A program made the position numbers and the translations under genes. The notes below the pieces were generated by a model that saw only the letters and a list, made by a program, of their open reading frames with translations, was not told where the DNA came from and made no database searches. A stretch of 13,524 bases of DNA, taken from Ettlia oleoabundans (lineage: Eukaryota; Chlorophyta; Chlorophyceae; Chlamydomonadales). Positions 1 to 9,390 of the stretch are shown in pieces (position 1 is the stretch's first letter; each line of letters begins with the position of its first letter). The stretch lies in assembly GCA_019693395.1 (NCBI GenBank), contig JAAMXP010005944.1, positions 1 through 13,524 of the forward strand, given 5' to 3'.

Positions 1-1934
1 GGGGGGATGAGGGAGGGACTCGGTGACTGTACAGGCTAACGCTGCAAAACATCATCATCAGGGTTAGTGTGATGCTGGGCAAAAGTGCTGCATAGAATGG
101 TCATAAGCAGCCATGCTGATGCTCCAGTTACCGAGTGCACTTGGAGCAGCAGAGCCCCTCTCGTGCCTGCCCTTACCCGACAGGTGGGTGCCGCCAGCTG
201 CATCGTCACCACGTGGCCACACCTTGAGCCGCCACTCTATACCTCCCACCTGCATGGAATTTGTCGGCAATACCAGTTTGCACGCTAGCTGGTATGCACT
301 GGTGGTCAGCAGCACCCTATCGGCCCACGGCCATGTGCAGGCAGCCAATTTCCCAACCAACTAAACAGGAGTCGTCTCACCTCGACCCAAGGCGACGTGA
401 TGCGCCCCTGCTGCTTGGAGAAGTGGTTCAAGACCCAGGTGAAGCCCCCTGCAGCACCCCCACCCCCACGCTGCAGATTGTGGACGTGCGGCGGCTCAAA
501 GGCGCCGGCGTGCACCGTCGCCGCCATCTTGCAAGCCAGGCTGGCCAGGGACTCCGAGTTGCACTGTGCCAGCTGTGCAGGAGACACCTGCTCATGCCAA
601 AAAGGCCCCGCAGCTGCCAGCCTGGCTGCCAGCAGGCTCAGGCAGGTGTCTGCCAGAGCGCTGAACTGGCATGTTTCTGCCAGCTGCACGGTGCCCAGCA
701 GCTCAGAGATGGAGGCTTCCGCAGAAGCGCCTGCAGATAGGCACATCACAGGGGGGGTCTGTATGGGTGCTGCAACAGGTGAGTCGCACAGTGCACCAGA
801 TTTATCAAAGTGATTGGGTTGCATGCCACGTGGTTTTTGCACTGCAATTCATCAGCAAGGGCGCCGGCCTAGCAAAACCCGCCCACCAAGCTCCTCACTT
901 TCAAACCCCCCCTAACACGCTGAAGCAACCCAACCGTTCACGTCCCTTGCCCATGCTTACGCTGCAGGTAGGCTTCCATCTTTGCCAGCAGGCTGCCAGC
1001 ATCCAGCCGGTGTGCCAACCCCGCAACAGCCGCCAGCGTTCCGGGCTGATGCAGGTGCACAGCTCGCAGGCTGGCAGGGGTGGCATGGTCGGGTGAGTAT
1101 GCAAAGCGCAGGAAGGTGGCCACTTGCAGAAGGGTGCAGCCAAGGAATGCAGATGAGAGCTCTACAGGGGCCTGCAGGGGGTGGGATGAGGGCCAGGGAT
1201 GAGAAATGGATGGCGCAAGAGGTAGAGTGGTAGTGCGGAGTGCCAGTAGTTGTGGCGGCTGGACAGGCAATGCTGGCTACGCGGGTGCATGCAGGCACTG
1301 TCCTACGTCAAGAAGCTAGAAGATGAGCTTAAGCAGCAGCAGCAGTCAGCAACAGCATTACGACCCGTTCGCGGAAATTTCGGTCAGCCACGCACCTTAG
1401 TGGTGCCTGAGCTGCCGGCACCGCTTCCGCCCTCTACTTGCGACACAAACAGCTGCAGGGCGGGGTTGCAGATTGAGAGAAGGCATGCATCTCCTGGCAC
1501 CAAGCAATCAAGTTTGCTCTCCCAGTAGACGATGCATATTATTAGTAGAGGCCATGTGCCACAGAACAGCAGCGCACCTGCCGAAGCACTGCTGCCTGCG
1601 CTGCAAGCAGCTGGTTGTGCAGCGGCAGCCGCACGCTCTCCACCATGGCATAGCAGTCGGCCAGCTTCTCAAAGCTGGGATCTGGTAGGTAGAATTTTTG
1701 AGGGCAGCTGCAGTCAAAGGCCCCAAGGTCCACCAGGGAGGGGCCCTCGATGAGCTGCAGCAGGGCTGCACCTGTTGAACTTGCGGCGGGGGTAGTGCTA
1801 CCGCCGGCAGCACCATGCTGCCCCTGCTTGTTGGAAGCTCGTGCGCATTGCAGCTTGTGCATCAGTAATTTGCAAAGCGCAACTGCCGCAGCAGTGCCGA
1901 GGAGAACGGGCGGGTTGGCCACCGCAGTGAGCAT
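1..1934 (-). CDS. BTB/POZ-BACK-like-MATH domain protein, 3' end outside window
   Basis: Likely a substrate adaptor of a CUL3 E3 ubiquitin ligase (known for BTB-MATH proteins; inferred here). Exons in transcript order: 1934-1578, 1452-1396, 1171-961, 730-381, 249-177, 41-1; all junction phases agree. About 363 residues are visible. Residues 3-24 are hydrophobic. BTB runs from about 85 to 205: RLPLHNQLLAAQAAVLRQLF, then VATFLRFAYSPD, then LAHRLDAGSLLAKMEAYL. A BACK-like helical part follows (ISELLGTVQLAETCQFSALA, about 216-290). MATH begins near residue 305 (FTWVLNHFSK, then VGGIEWRLKVWPRG and HLS). The start is the first ATG after an in-frame TAG just upstream; a start at Met25 would drop the hydrophobic stretch. 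The last exon (41-1) is the least certain, because another AG at about 79 could be used. The domain calls come from motif pattern only; I could not run a profile search. Confidence 0.75.
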
Positions 1935-2341
1935 GTTGCCTCGATTCAAGTGATACACGCAAACACTCTTTAGTCGGATGCAGGTTGTTGAACACTACGA
2001 ACAGTGCGCTGACGAGAGCCTGGCTCGGCTGTGAGACTCTTGAAAGGCGTGGCGCCCGGGAGCCCGGACTTGCGGGCCCTACTTGCATAGAGGCGGGGAC
2101 AACCCTGAACCCACGACTTGCTGCCACGACTGTACCGACTCATATCGTATGAAAATGTTACGCATAGTCGATCTGAGAACAAGCCTGGGGCAGGTGGCGC
2201 CTTACCGCCCCTTTGTCCATCTCACCCGCTTGCAGACCGCAGGCATCCTTGCATCCTGATTGCTCCAGAGGTACCCGTAGTTACACAGAATGGGGGTTCT
2301 GCACAACTTATTGTGCTGTGAGCAACAGCAATGCCACAAAC
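1935..2341. other. Intergenic: Rab3GAP2 3' end and BTB gene promoter/5' UTR
   Basis: About 400 bp between two minus-strand genes in tandem. It holds the poly(A)-type signal of the upstream gene at 2281-2285 and must hold the promoter and 5' UTR of the BTB gene, which starts at 1934. I see no recognisable TATA box, and no open frame here with family resemblance. I tested exons that would extend the Rab3GAP2 gene into this region and found none needed, because that protein ends at 2342 where plant homologues end. Confidence 0.6.
2281..2285 (-). promoter_or_regulatory. TGTAA polyadenylation-type signal of the Rab3GAP2-like gene
   Basis: TGTAA on the minus strand (TTACA on plus) lies about 57 nt beyond the TAA stop at 2344-2342. 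TGTAA is the characteristic poly(A) signal of core chlorophyte algae, so its place just after the stop supports both the gene end and the taxonomic guess. A five-base match alone is weak evidence. Confidence 0.55.
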
Positions 2342-4923
2342 TTACAAAAGATCTGTGAGCGGTGAAGTGAGGTCAATTAGGGTCAGCGCCGCAGCGTCCA
2401 GCAGCAAGCAGCTGTTGGGTTGAAAGGCCGTGCTGCCATAACTCACACCTGCGCCGCTGCCAGGACAACGCCGCGTTGGCTGCTGCAGCAAAAGTCCCAG
2501 CTGTGCAGCGCAGTGCACGCTACCCAACCGGGTGAGCGACTGGGGCTCCCACAGCTCAACCACCCCGCGCCGCGGGGCATAAATGACAAGCAGGTGGCCG
2601 CCTGGCACCCTCTGCTGCGCTGCCGACACTGCTGCATCCCCGCGTGGAAGCGCCTGCTCCTGCTCCTGCTGCTGCCGCTGCGGAGAAGCAATCACTTGGA
2701 TCGGCTCTGCAACCAAGCTTCCCCCTGCTGCTGGCGCCGGCGGGTGGATGTTCAGCTCCTTTACCGGCGACTCTTGCTGCTGCTGCTGCCGATAAGGGAG
2801 CGAGGCCAGATCAGCCGTCGAGCCATTGAGGCCGCCAGGCAAGCTGCTTCCCAGGCTGCCCAGGCTTGAATCACTGCCGCCCAGCGGCGCAAGGCCAGAG
2901 CCCCTGCTGCCTGCCAGGCCGCCTCTCCGCCTGCTGCTGCTGCCACCGCCGCTGTTTTCTGTGCTGCAGACCAGCCAGGCCACCTGAGCGTCTCGGTAGC
3001 CCTTGAGCATTCGCACCACCAAGGTAGCAGTGGTGTCAACCAGCAGCACGCGACCCAGGCTGTCGCAACAGGCAGCCCAGCGGCCACTGAAGGGCAAATG
3101 GGGTGAGGAAGAAGCACGTGGGGTGAGCTGTAGGACACCGGCGACTGACACCGTCGACAACAACACAGCGCTGGCTTGTGCACAAGGCAGGAGCCGGGCT
3201 CAAGCAACAGGAGCAGCCAGAAAATTGCAGCAACACAGGAGAAGCTCAGCGCACGTGGGCGAAAGAGCCAAGTGGGTGATGCTGCGCTTCTCATCCCACA
3301 CCGCGGCCGCCAGCTTGGATGGCTCCCCTGGGATCTTCTCCTTCTTCTGCTTGGCGCCCTGCTGCTGCTGCTGAGCCTCACCGGCACTGCCTCCGCCATC
3401 CTCGCTGCCACTACCGGCGCTGCCGCCGCCATGGCGCCGCAGACCGCCTAGCAGCGAGCGCCCCGCGGCGGCGGCGGGCCCGGGCACATACGCACGGGCA
3501 CGCCCCAGCAGGCTGGCAGCCGTGCTGCTTGCCAGGTCAGACACTAGGGACAGCAGGCCAGGAGCCGCAGACTCTTCCGCCTCATAGGCAGCTAACGGCG
3601 GCGAACTGCCTGCTGTGAGGATATGCAAGCGGCACTGCTGCTCCTGGCGGCTGCTGAGGGCCTCGTAAAGGCTGGGCAGCGGTGGCCCTAGGCAGATGGC
3701 ATGAGAGCGGGGGCCTGCAGGGTGTCGGACACGCGGTCGGGCAGTTTGACGAGAGCAAGGGTGCTGAGGTATGGAAAACTGCAGCAGGACGTGACCGTCT
3801 TGACAAGCCAGGCCCAGAAAGGCTGCCCAGCCAGAGCTCTTCTTTGCAGCTTAACATCAACATCCATAAGGTAGTGCAGCCGTGCTTACACAGGCGGCCC
3901 ACCTGCGCCCTTGGGCAGAGAGAACTTGGAGAAGCTGAGTTGGTGAGCGGCTGCCCCTGCCGTGCCACCACCTCCCCACCAGCTGCCGCCACTGCGTCCC
4001 GCGTGCCACCGCACTGCCGCCCACACCTCCCAGGCCGGAAGCCGCACCGCAGCATCAGCGAAAGCCAGGGTCACATCCTCCGACAGGTCAGCAGGGTCGC
4101 TGCCACACCCGCTCCACCGCACGTTGGCGGCCACCACAGCCGAGTGGTGCAGTTGCTGGCGCAGCAGGAGGGTGCCACTGACGGCGGAGTGGAGCTGCAA
4201 AAAGCCCGCAGATGTGCCCGCTAGGATGCACTCATCTGTGGGAGCCGAAGAGCCAGACGTGACGTAAGCAATGAGGGGACTGCTGTGGACGTTTAAGGAG
4301 ACAGAGGCGCAGGCAGGTATCCAAAGATTGGCGCTGACTTGCGGTGTGTGTATCAAATTTGTCCGCCACAGCTCAATGCACTGCAGCCAGCCTACAAGGC
4401 AGTCCACACCTCAGAAGCACTCTAGCCATCATCGTACCATGTTGCCAGCAAGTGCTAAGCTCAGACACACACCTGCTGACTGTGCTCCAGCAGACATCCA
4501 CGCCAAGGCAGTCACCGTCTCCGGCGCGTCAACTGCGCTCACAAACTCCACTGCTGCGTTGCCGTTGTTGCTGTTACCGCTGTGCCTCAGGGGGCTGCCG
4601 TGGTTGAACAGGTTCAGCACCACGAGGCGCTGCCCAAGTGCCACTGCTAGTCCATCACTGCATGCAGCAATTAGTCACATATTGGAGGCCGAAAAAATGC
4701 AAACCAAAAATCAGAACTTCAGATGACGGCAATTTTCACTCTCTGCGAGGGTTGCAGCCCTGACACCATTCGCCCAATTTACTCACCCACTTGGGCTAAC
4801 GCTAGATTGCACAACGTGCTGCCGGACAGCCTGCAGAAAGGCACTCTGCACGTCTTCCAGCACCTCCACGGGGCTGGCGTCATGCTGCAGCAAAAGCTTG
4901 GGCAGGAAACGCAGCTCCAGCAT
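2342..4923 (-). CDS. RAB3GAP2: Rab3 GTPase-activating protein non-catalytic subunit (RAB3GAP2-like)
   Basis: The family's regulatory subunit pairs with the catalytic RAB3GAP1 and acts on Rab3 and Rab18 in membrane traffic and autophagy (family knowledge). Exons: 4923-4787, 4657-4473, 4235-3903, 3714-3255, 3086-2342; phases agree and give 619 residues. Diagnostic motifs: CILAGTSAGFLQLHS (about 110-124); RLHILTAGSSPPLAAYEAEE in exon 4; then RWAACCDSLGRVLLVD and MLKGYRDAQVAW (373-410); then LLVIYAPRRGVVELWEPQSL (from about 536). Like plant homologues it stops soon after the APRRG region and lacks the long C-terminal half of the animal protein. Between KGYRDAQ and APRRG lies an insert of about 120 residues rich in Gly, Ser and Gln, where human has about 30. 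ATG 4923 is the only in-frame Met after a TAG near 4997, but an extra 5' exon is possible. Two other in-frame splice choices exist in introns 2 and 3. Confidence 0.88.
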
Positions 4924-5439
4924 TTCGGGGCAGCGGGGTGGGGCAACTGGCAGGGCGTCGGTGAGCGGGAGGCTACTGCCGCTGCTGCCGACAGTGCTCT
5001 AGGTCACCGTGCGGCGATCTCTTGGAGATTTCAACTGTTGATCTACCCTGTTGCTTGCGGTTTGAGCCACTGAGTTCGCGTTTGCTTCGCAGAACAGCGT
5101 GACATGGGAGATACTTTTCTGCTCTGTTGCGTGATCGAATGCGGCAATGCCCGCAGCACTTGGAACGGCACAAAGCGCTCTGAGAATGGGGTTTCCGAGG
5201 GCGCAACGCTGACGTGGCTTCTTAGGAAAATTGAGGGAGAGCAAGGTAGAGCCCCTTCTAAGATGTCTTGGCGTGTCGGAGAGTCTGTAGCTACTATCCC
5301 AGAGTCCAGAAGCTGTTCGTCTTGCACCAGTTGACTCCATTCCTCTTGCGTGAGCCTTTCCGCAACCACGACGCGCTTCTGCCGATCTCAATACATCTTT
5401 GAGGGTCGATAGCGCCCGAACGGGCAGGGCAGGGCAGCC
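4924..5439. promoter_or_regulatory. Divergent intergenic region, candidate bidirectional promoter
   Basis: 516 bp separate the head-to-head starts of the Rab3GAP2-like gene (ATG 4923, minus) and the RCHY1/MIEL1-like gene (ATG 5440, plus), so both promoters and 5' UTRs must lie here. The middle is less GC-rich than the flanking coding sequence. No clear TATA box is visible. A minus-strand open frame covers about 5043-5390 but starts with no ATG until Met at 5105, so it may be 5' UTR or an unresolved 5' exon of the Rab3GAP2-like gene. Confidence 0.55.
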
Positions 5440-8214
5440 ATGCAGGAGGCCCCTGCAGAGCAGCAACAACAGCAGCCTCCGGCGCGGGTTGAAGGAGCGC
5501 AACAGGAACCGGAGGCACCACGCGACAGCGAGGCGGCAATCAGGTGGGGCCTTGTTCCCAACCAAGCAGCCACCGGCAAGTGGGCGGTGCCGCAGAGTTG
5601 CCCTGGCCATTTTTCCTGCCTCATACAACCTTCAACATCGTGCCATGGCATCATATAATGCAGAACCCGTGGCAAGGGCCAGTTTGGATGTATTCACTAC
5701 CGCCGGCGCGTGCGCTTCATCACACCCTGCTGCAACGAGGAATGGTGGTGCAGGTGACGCATGGTGACAGCATACGGTGTTACTCTTAGTCTCGCTCAAC
5801 TGTGTTTCTGTACCAGTATATCGTCGATTACGTTGGACTGCATGATTATTTATCCACTGAAGTGTGTAAATCCAGCCCAAGTTCAGGGGCACTTTGTATG
5901 TGCTGAGCGCCTCATGCTCATCGCATGTTGTGTAGGCACTGCCACAACAAGGCCAAGGATACGGATGAGCAGGTGGGTGCTTTGGAAATGCGTGGTAGAG
6001 GCTAGCGTCATTCGCTCTTTGCTGCTGCACATGGCACCATTCATCAGCACCTTGTTGTCCAGTCCCCTCAACCACAGCATTCATTAATTGCTTCCAACCT
6101 GTTTACCAAACTGCCCCCCCCCCCGGCCTATCTCTCGATTCCCCGCCGATTACAATCTGCTGTATTTGTGGCTGCAGGACTGGCAGAAGAAGCACGAGTT
6201 GGATCGCAAGGCTATCAAGGAGCTAGTATGCGCACTGTGTGACACGCGCCAGCCAGTGACAGCGAGATGTGTCGAGTGCGGCGTCGACTTTGGTGCGTCT
6301 GAACTGCCGGGCTGCAGGCTGTGGGTTGGTGCTTGCGCTCGCCATATACTTACAAATTGGAGAGGCTGGCAATCGTTCCTGCCCATTGCACTTGCCTTTG
6401 ACCCCTGGCTGACTTCCAGTGCAAACACTGGGCCCATCATCCCCGCCCATCCCGCAGGCGCCTACTCCTGCCTGACCTGCCGTTTCTTTGACGATGACCT
6501 TACCAAGCAGCCTTACCACTGTGACGCATGCGGCATCTGCCGCATAGGCGGACGGGATAACTACTTCCACTGCGACACTTGCGGCTCCTGCTACGCCATG
6601 GCACTCAAGGTGGGGCGCAACTGTTGGTGCTCATCTCTGTTATATGCGGCAGGGTGTACGGGGGTGTGGTATGTTGTATTAGTGAATCCTGGCTATCATC
6701 TACATCGCCGTTATCTTCCCTCATCCCCCTCATCCTGCTGCACTGCAGGGCAACCACCAGTGTGTGGAGCGGGCCATGCACCAGAACTGCCCCATCTGCT
6801 TCGAGTTCCTGTTTGAGAGCATCGACCCTACCACAGTGCTGCGCTGCGGGCACACAATACACACACAGTGTGTGCGGGTGAGTAGCAAGCGGAACGTGGT
6901 TGCGTTCCCCCGTGGGGCGGACGTGCAGGGTCGGATGTAACCAATTTGCCGCTCCCACCCCAGGCTGCGTGCTTTCCTCAATCTCGCAACCTTTCGAGTT
7001 TGCTGGGTTCCACAGGCACTTGCCTCCCTTTCCTATATATCAAGCACAAACAACAACCATACCTCAATGTTCCTCCACTGTGCCCCTGCCCTTGCTGCAG
7101 GAGCTTGAGGCCAGCCACAACGCCATCTGCCCCTCCTGCCCAATCTGCAAGAAGAGCCTGGGCGACTACAGCGCACATTGGCGGGACATGGATGCCCGGA
7201 TAGCCATGCTGCCTGTGCCGGCAGAGTACCGCGGATGGCGTGCAGAAATCCTCTGCAATGACTGCTCGTGAGTTGGGCCAGGACATCCGCATCGCAGCTG
7301 CCAGAGTGTCATGTTCGGCAGGAAAATTGGCTGCCACTCGGGGTGTCCTCCAGCACTCACGAGCTGCCACTAGCAGGTGTTTCAATATTCTTCGCGACTC
7401 CTAGCGACTATTCGCTGACCAAATCCTAGCATTTCTCTGAGGTGATTTGGACCGCATTCCCCACTGACAACGTGTTCTCCTCCTGTTCCCATCAATTGTA
7501 TGTCGCGCAGGCACAGCAGCACAGTGGCCTTCCACCTGCTGGGCCTCAAGTGCACCTCCTGCGGCTCCTACAATACCCGCCGCATGGGCCTGCACACCTC
7601 GGATGGTTCGCCACTTGAGAATGCAGCGCGTCTGGGTCGCCCGGACGCTGCAGGCGGCGGGCCTCCAGGCGCAGCAGCAGCAGCGGCAGCTGCAGCCTTG
7701 GCAGGCGGTGGTGGGGGACTGGTGCCAGACCTGCTGCATGCGCTGTTTGGTGGGGTACCGCCTGGGGTTGATGATGGTGAGGACGAGGAAGAGGAGGAGG
7801 CAGATGAGGATGAGGAGGAGTGGGAGGAAGCGGTATGTGGCTTCTAACCATGCTCCTGCTGCGAACTGCAGCAATCAGGTTGCACGTACTGCCCGCCTTG
7901 CCCAGTGTGGCGGTTTCAAGGATGTCTCTGCTGGCAGGTCAGTAGGCTCCTGGATGAATAAGCAGCGACTTAGCTCCACTTTTTGCTGCCTGGTGCTTTG
8001 CATGCAGGATGAATGGGTGATAGATGATGGGGATGAGAATGGGGACGAGGAGGAGGGAGCAGGCGAAGATGTGGAGCTGCAACAAGATGCTGCTGCAGTT
8101 ATGGGAACAGTCGCTGCAGCAGATGCAATGCATGCAGGAAATGCGCCAGCGGCGGCAGGCAGCGGCAATGCTGAGCCGGAGGAGGAAGGTGCACCAGCCG
8201 CCCAGTCACAGTAG
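5440..8214 (+). CDS. CHY/CTCHY/RING zinc-finger E3 ubiquitin ligase (RCHY1/PIRH2, plant MIEL1 type)
   Basis: Family members are RING E3 ligases; mammalian PIRH2 targets p53 and Arabidopsis MIEL1 targets MYB30. The target here is unknown. Exons: 5440-5543, 5664-5753, 5936-5972, 6178-6292, 6458-6609, 6749-6877, 7101-7267, 7511-7832, 8008-8214; phases agree and give 440 residues. CHY finger 42-116: FGCIHYRRRVRFITPCC, CRHCHNKAKD, CALC, CVEC. CTCHY 118-166: CLTCRFFDDD, YHCDACGICRIGG, FHCDTCGSCY. RING 180-225: CPIC, then CGHTIHTQC, then CPIC. C-terminal zinc ribbon: CNDC (261-264), then KCTSCGSYNTR (278-288). The tail from about 296 is unconserved: nine Ala, a Gly run, Asp/Glu-rich blocks. The start is the first ATG after an in-frame TAG at 5410. 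Val51 stands where plant and animal members have Cys. The first two and last exons rest on splice logic, the rest on strong homology. Confidence 0.93.
6114..6124. repeat. Eleven-base C homopolymer in an intron
   Basis: A run of 11 C lies in intron 3 of the RING ligase gene, about 50 bases before the acceptor at 6176-6177. It may add to the pyrimidine tract. Its length may be misread in assembly, with no effect on coding. Confidence 0.8.
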
Positions 8215-8640
8215 ATTAATAGGCAGCGTTGCAGCTGGCTACGCCGGCTGGCCTAACTCATGGCTATACTCAACACTACCAGTTTTCCCGTACTTGTTGC
8301 GGACCTGTAGTTATAGAGAACGAGCTGGACCTAAATGTAACTGTACAAGCAACGGGTGGTTTCAGATTGCCTTCACATTTGACTGCCACCGTGAATACTT
8401 TTCCCAATGGGTTAATACTCTGTGTTGCTTGTCGTGCTTGCTCAACATGTCATCGAAGTGATTTTTAGTTTATCGCTCATCATCTTAGTTGCAACATGTC
8501 AAGAGCGCTGAAAATTGAGCAAAGCTGAACCGAGAAATAACAAGAACAACTGTAGAACAAACAGAAAAAAATGAGGCTGGCAGGGAGAAAGCAATGGAAG
8601 TGTATTGCAAGCAAAAATCAAGTTGGCACAGGTGGCTGAT
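8215..8640. other. Convergent intergenic region with both 3' UTRs
   Basis: 426 bp lie between the stop codons of the plus-strand RING ligase (8214) and the minus-strand EAF6 homologue (8641). The stretch is poorer in GC than the rest of the window, most clearly from 8450 to 8630. The plus side carries TGTAA at 8336-8340. I found no TGTAA on the minus strand for the EAF6 gene. Short open frames here have no family resemblance and are not called. Confidence 0.6.
8336..8340 (+). promoter_or_regulatory. TGTAA polyadenylation-type signal of the RING ligase gene
   Basis: TGTAA lies 122 bases after the end of the stop codon at 8214, on the coding strand. This is a usual spacing for a chlorophyte 3' UTR and matches the signal seen after the Rab3GAP2-like gene. 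It is a short motif, so chance occurrence is possible. Confidence 0.5.
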
Positions 8641-9390
8641 TCAGTATCTCCGCTTGGGGGGTGGTGCCTGCGCCACCGCGCGCGCCTGGAATGGTACTGC
8701 GCTCGTGCCGCCGGTGTATGGCGCTGCGGCTGCTGCGTGGTCACCGGGTGTGCTCTGCGCCTCCAAAGTCTGCAGGATGAGAGCCAGCGCAAACTCCCTA
8801 GCTGATCCGTGCTACAGGCATCAACTCAGCTGACCCGCATATGCATCCATCAGCACCGACCACGAGTATGTGTTGCAGGCAAGCAGGCAGCGGCCGAGCT
8901 GACGCACCCCAGGGGAGGTGATAGAGGAGAGGCTGAATACACGATCCTCTAACCGGAACTGGCGGTTCTTGTTCTTGGCTTGGGCGCTCTTTGATGTCAG
9001 AAACTCCTGAAAACCCTGCAAACAGAGCAGGAGGCCGGATTCAGGCAATGGCAGGAAGAGTTGGGAGGGGAGCGGGCGGTGCCCGTTGGGGCGCTGGTTG
9101 ACAGGGAACCGCAGCGCGCCTTGACGACGTTGCCGAAGTTGGTGTAGTCTGCGGTGAAATACACGGACTCCAACTCGTAAATCTGTAAGCAAGAGGAACA
9201 GGCATACAGCCCTGAGGCTGGGCGCCCTTGAACAGTGGCTTGCAGGCTGTCACACTGATGCGGAAACTCGTTTTTGCTTTGCTTCTCAAGTTTGCACCTG
9301 CTTCTCCAGCTTGGCGAGGTCGCCGGCGATGACCTCCCGCCGGGCTGCAAAAGCATCTTGCGCTGAGCTAGTGCTGGGGCCGTTAGACAT
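8641..9390 (-). CDS. EAF6: EAF6/MEAF6 homologue, NuA4-type histone acetyltransferase subunit
   Basis: EAF6 is a small scaffold subunit of NuA4/TIP60 and related MYST acetyltransferase complexes in the nucleus (family knowledge). Exons: 9390-9298, 9182-9120, 9015-8908, 8769-8641; phases agree and give 130 residues, between yeast Eaf6 (about 113) and human MEAF6 (about 190). The N-terminal helix AARREVIAGDLAKLEKQ (15-31) continues into IYELESVYFTADYTNFGNVV (32-51), then GFQEFL (53-58), then the family's FRLEDRVFSLSSITSPG block (72-88). The tail is Ala/Pro-rich and ends PPPKRRY, a short basic patch. ATG 9390 follows an in-frame TGA with no other Met between. Intron 2 (9119-9016) begins GC rather than GT. 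If intron 3 were not spliced, exon 3 would instead run to a TGA at 8821; I prefer splicing because GTGCGT and CTGCAG sites fit the phase. Confidence 0.87.
9016..9119 (-). other. GC-AG intron of the EAF6 homologue
   Basis: The exon before it ends in the conserved NVVK and the next begins GFQEF. Only a cut at AAG|GCGCGC joins them in frame; the nearest GT dinucleotides downstream give the wrong phase. The acceptor is a normal TTTGCAG. GC-AG introns are a known minor class of U2 introns, but the donor here (GCGCGC) is weaker than the usual GCAAGT. Confidence 0.7.

Noticed and set aside
64..360. Minus-strand open frame as a single small gene
   Set aside because: Its middle part is the MATH exon 249-177, bounded by good donor and acceptor sites. 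The ends are intron.
1250..1528. Plus-strand open frame with YVKKLEDELKQQQQ, resembling part of a transcription-factor coil
   Set aside because: It lies antisense to an exon and introns of the BTB gene, has no DNA-binding region before it, and the Gln run comes from a CAG repeat. The minus-strand exon LFVSQVEGG fits the BTB frame at both ends.
1542..2345. Extension of the Rab3GAP2-like gene into the 1578-1934 exon through GTAAGT at 2345-2340
   Set aside because: The phases do not fit, the 1578-1934 exon carries a BTB start, and plant Rab3GAP2 homologues end where the TAA at 2344-2342 lies. The GTAAGT overlaps this stop by chance.
3715..3778. Alternative Rab3GAP2 exon starting at 3778 (FPYLSTLALVKLPDRVSDTL), reached from a GTAAGC donor at 3889
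   Set aside because: It is protein-like but its frame hits TAG shortly after. Joining 3903 to 3714 gives the correct phase and matches the plant protein.
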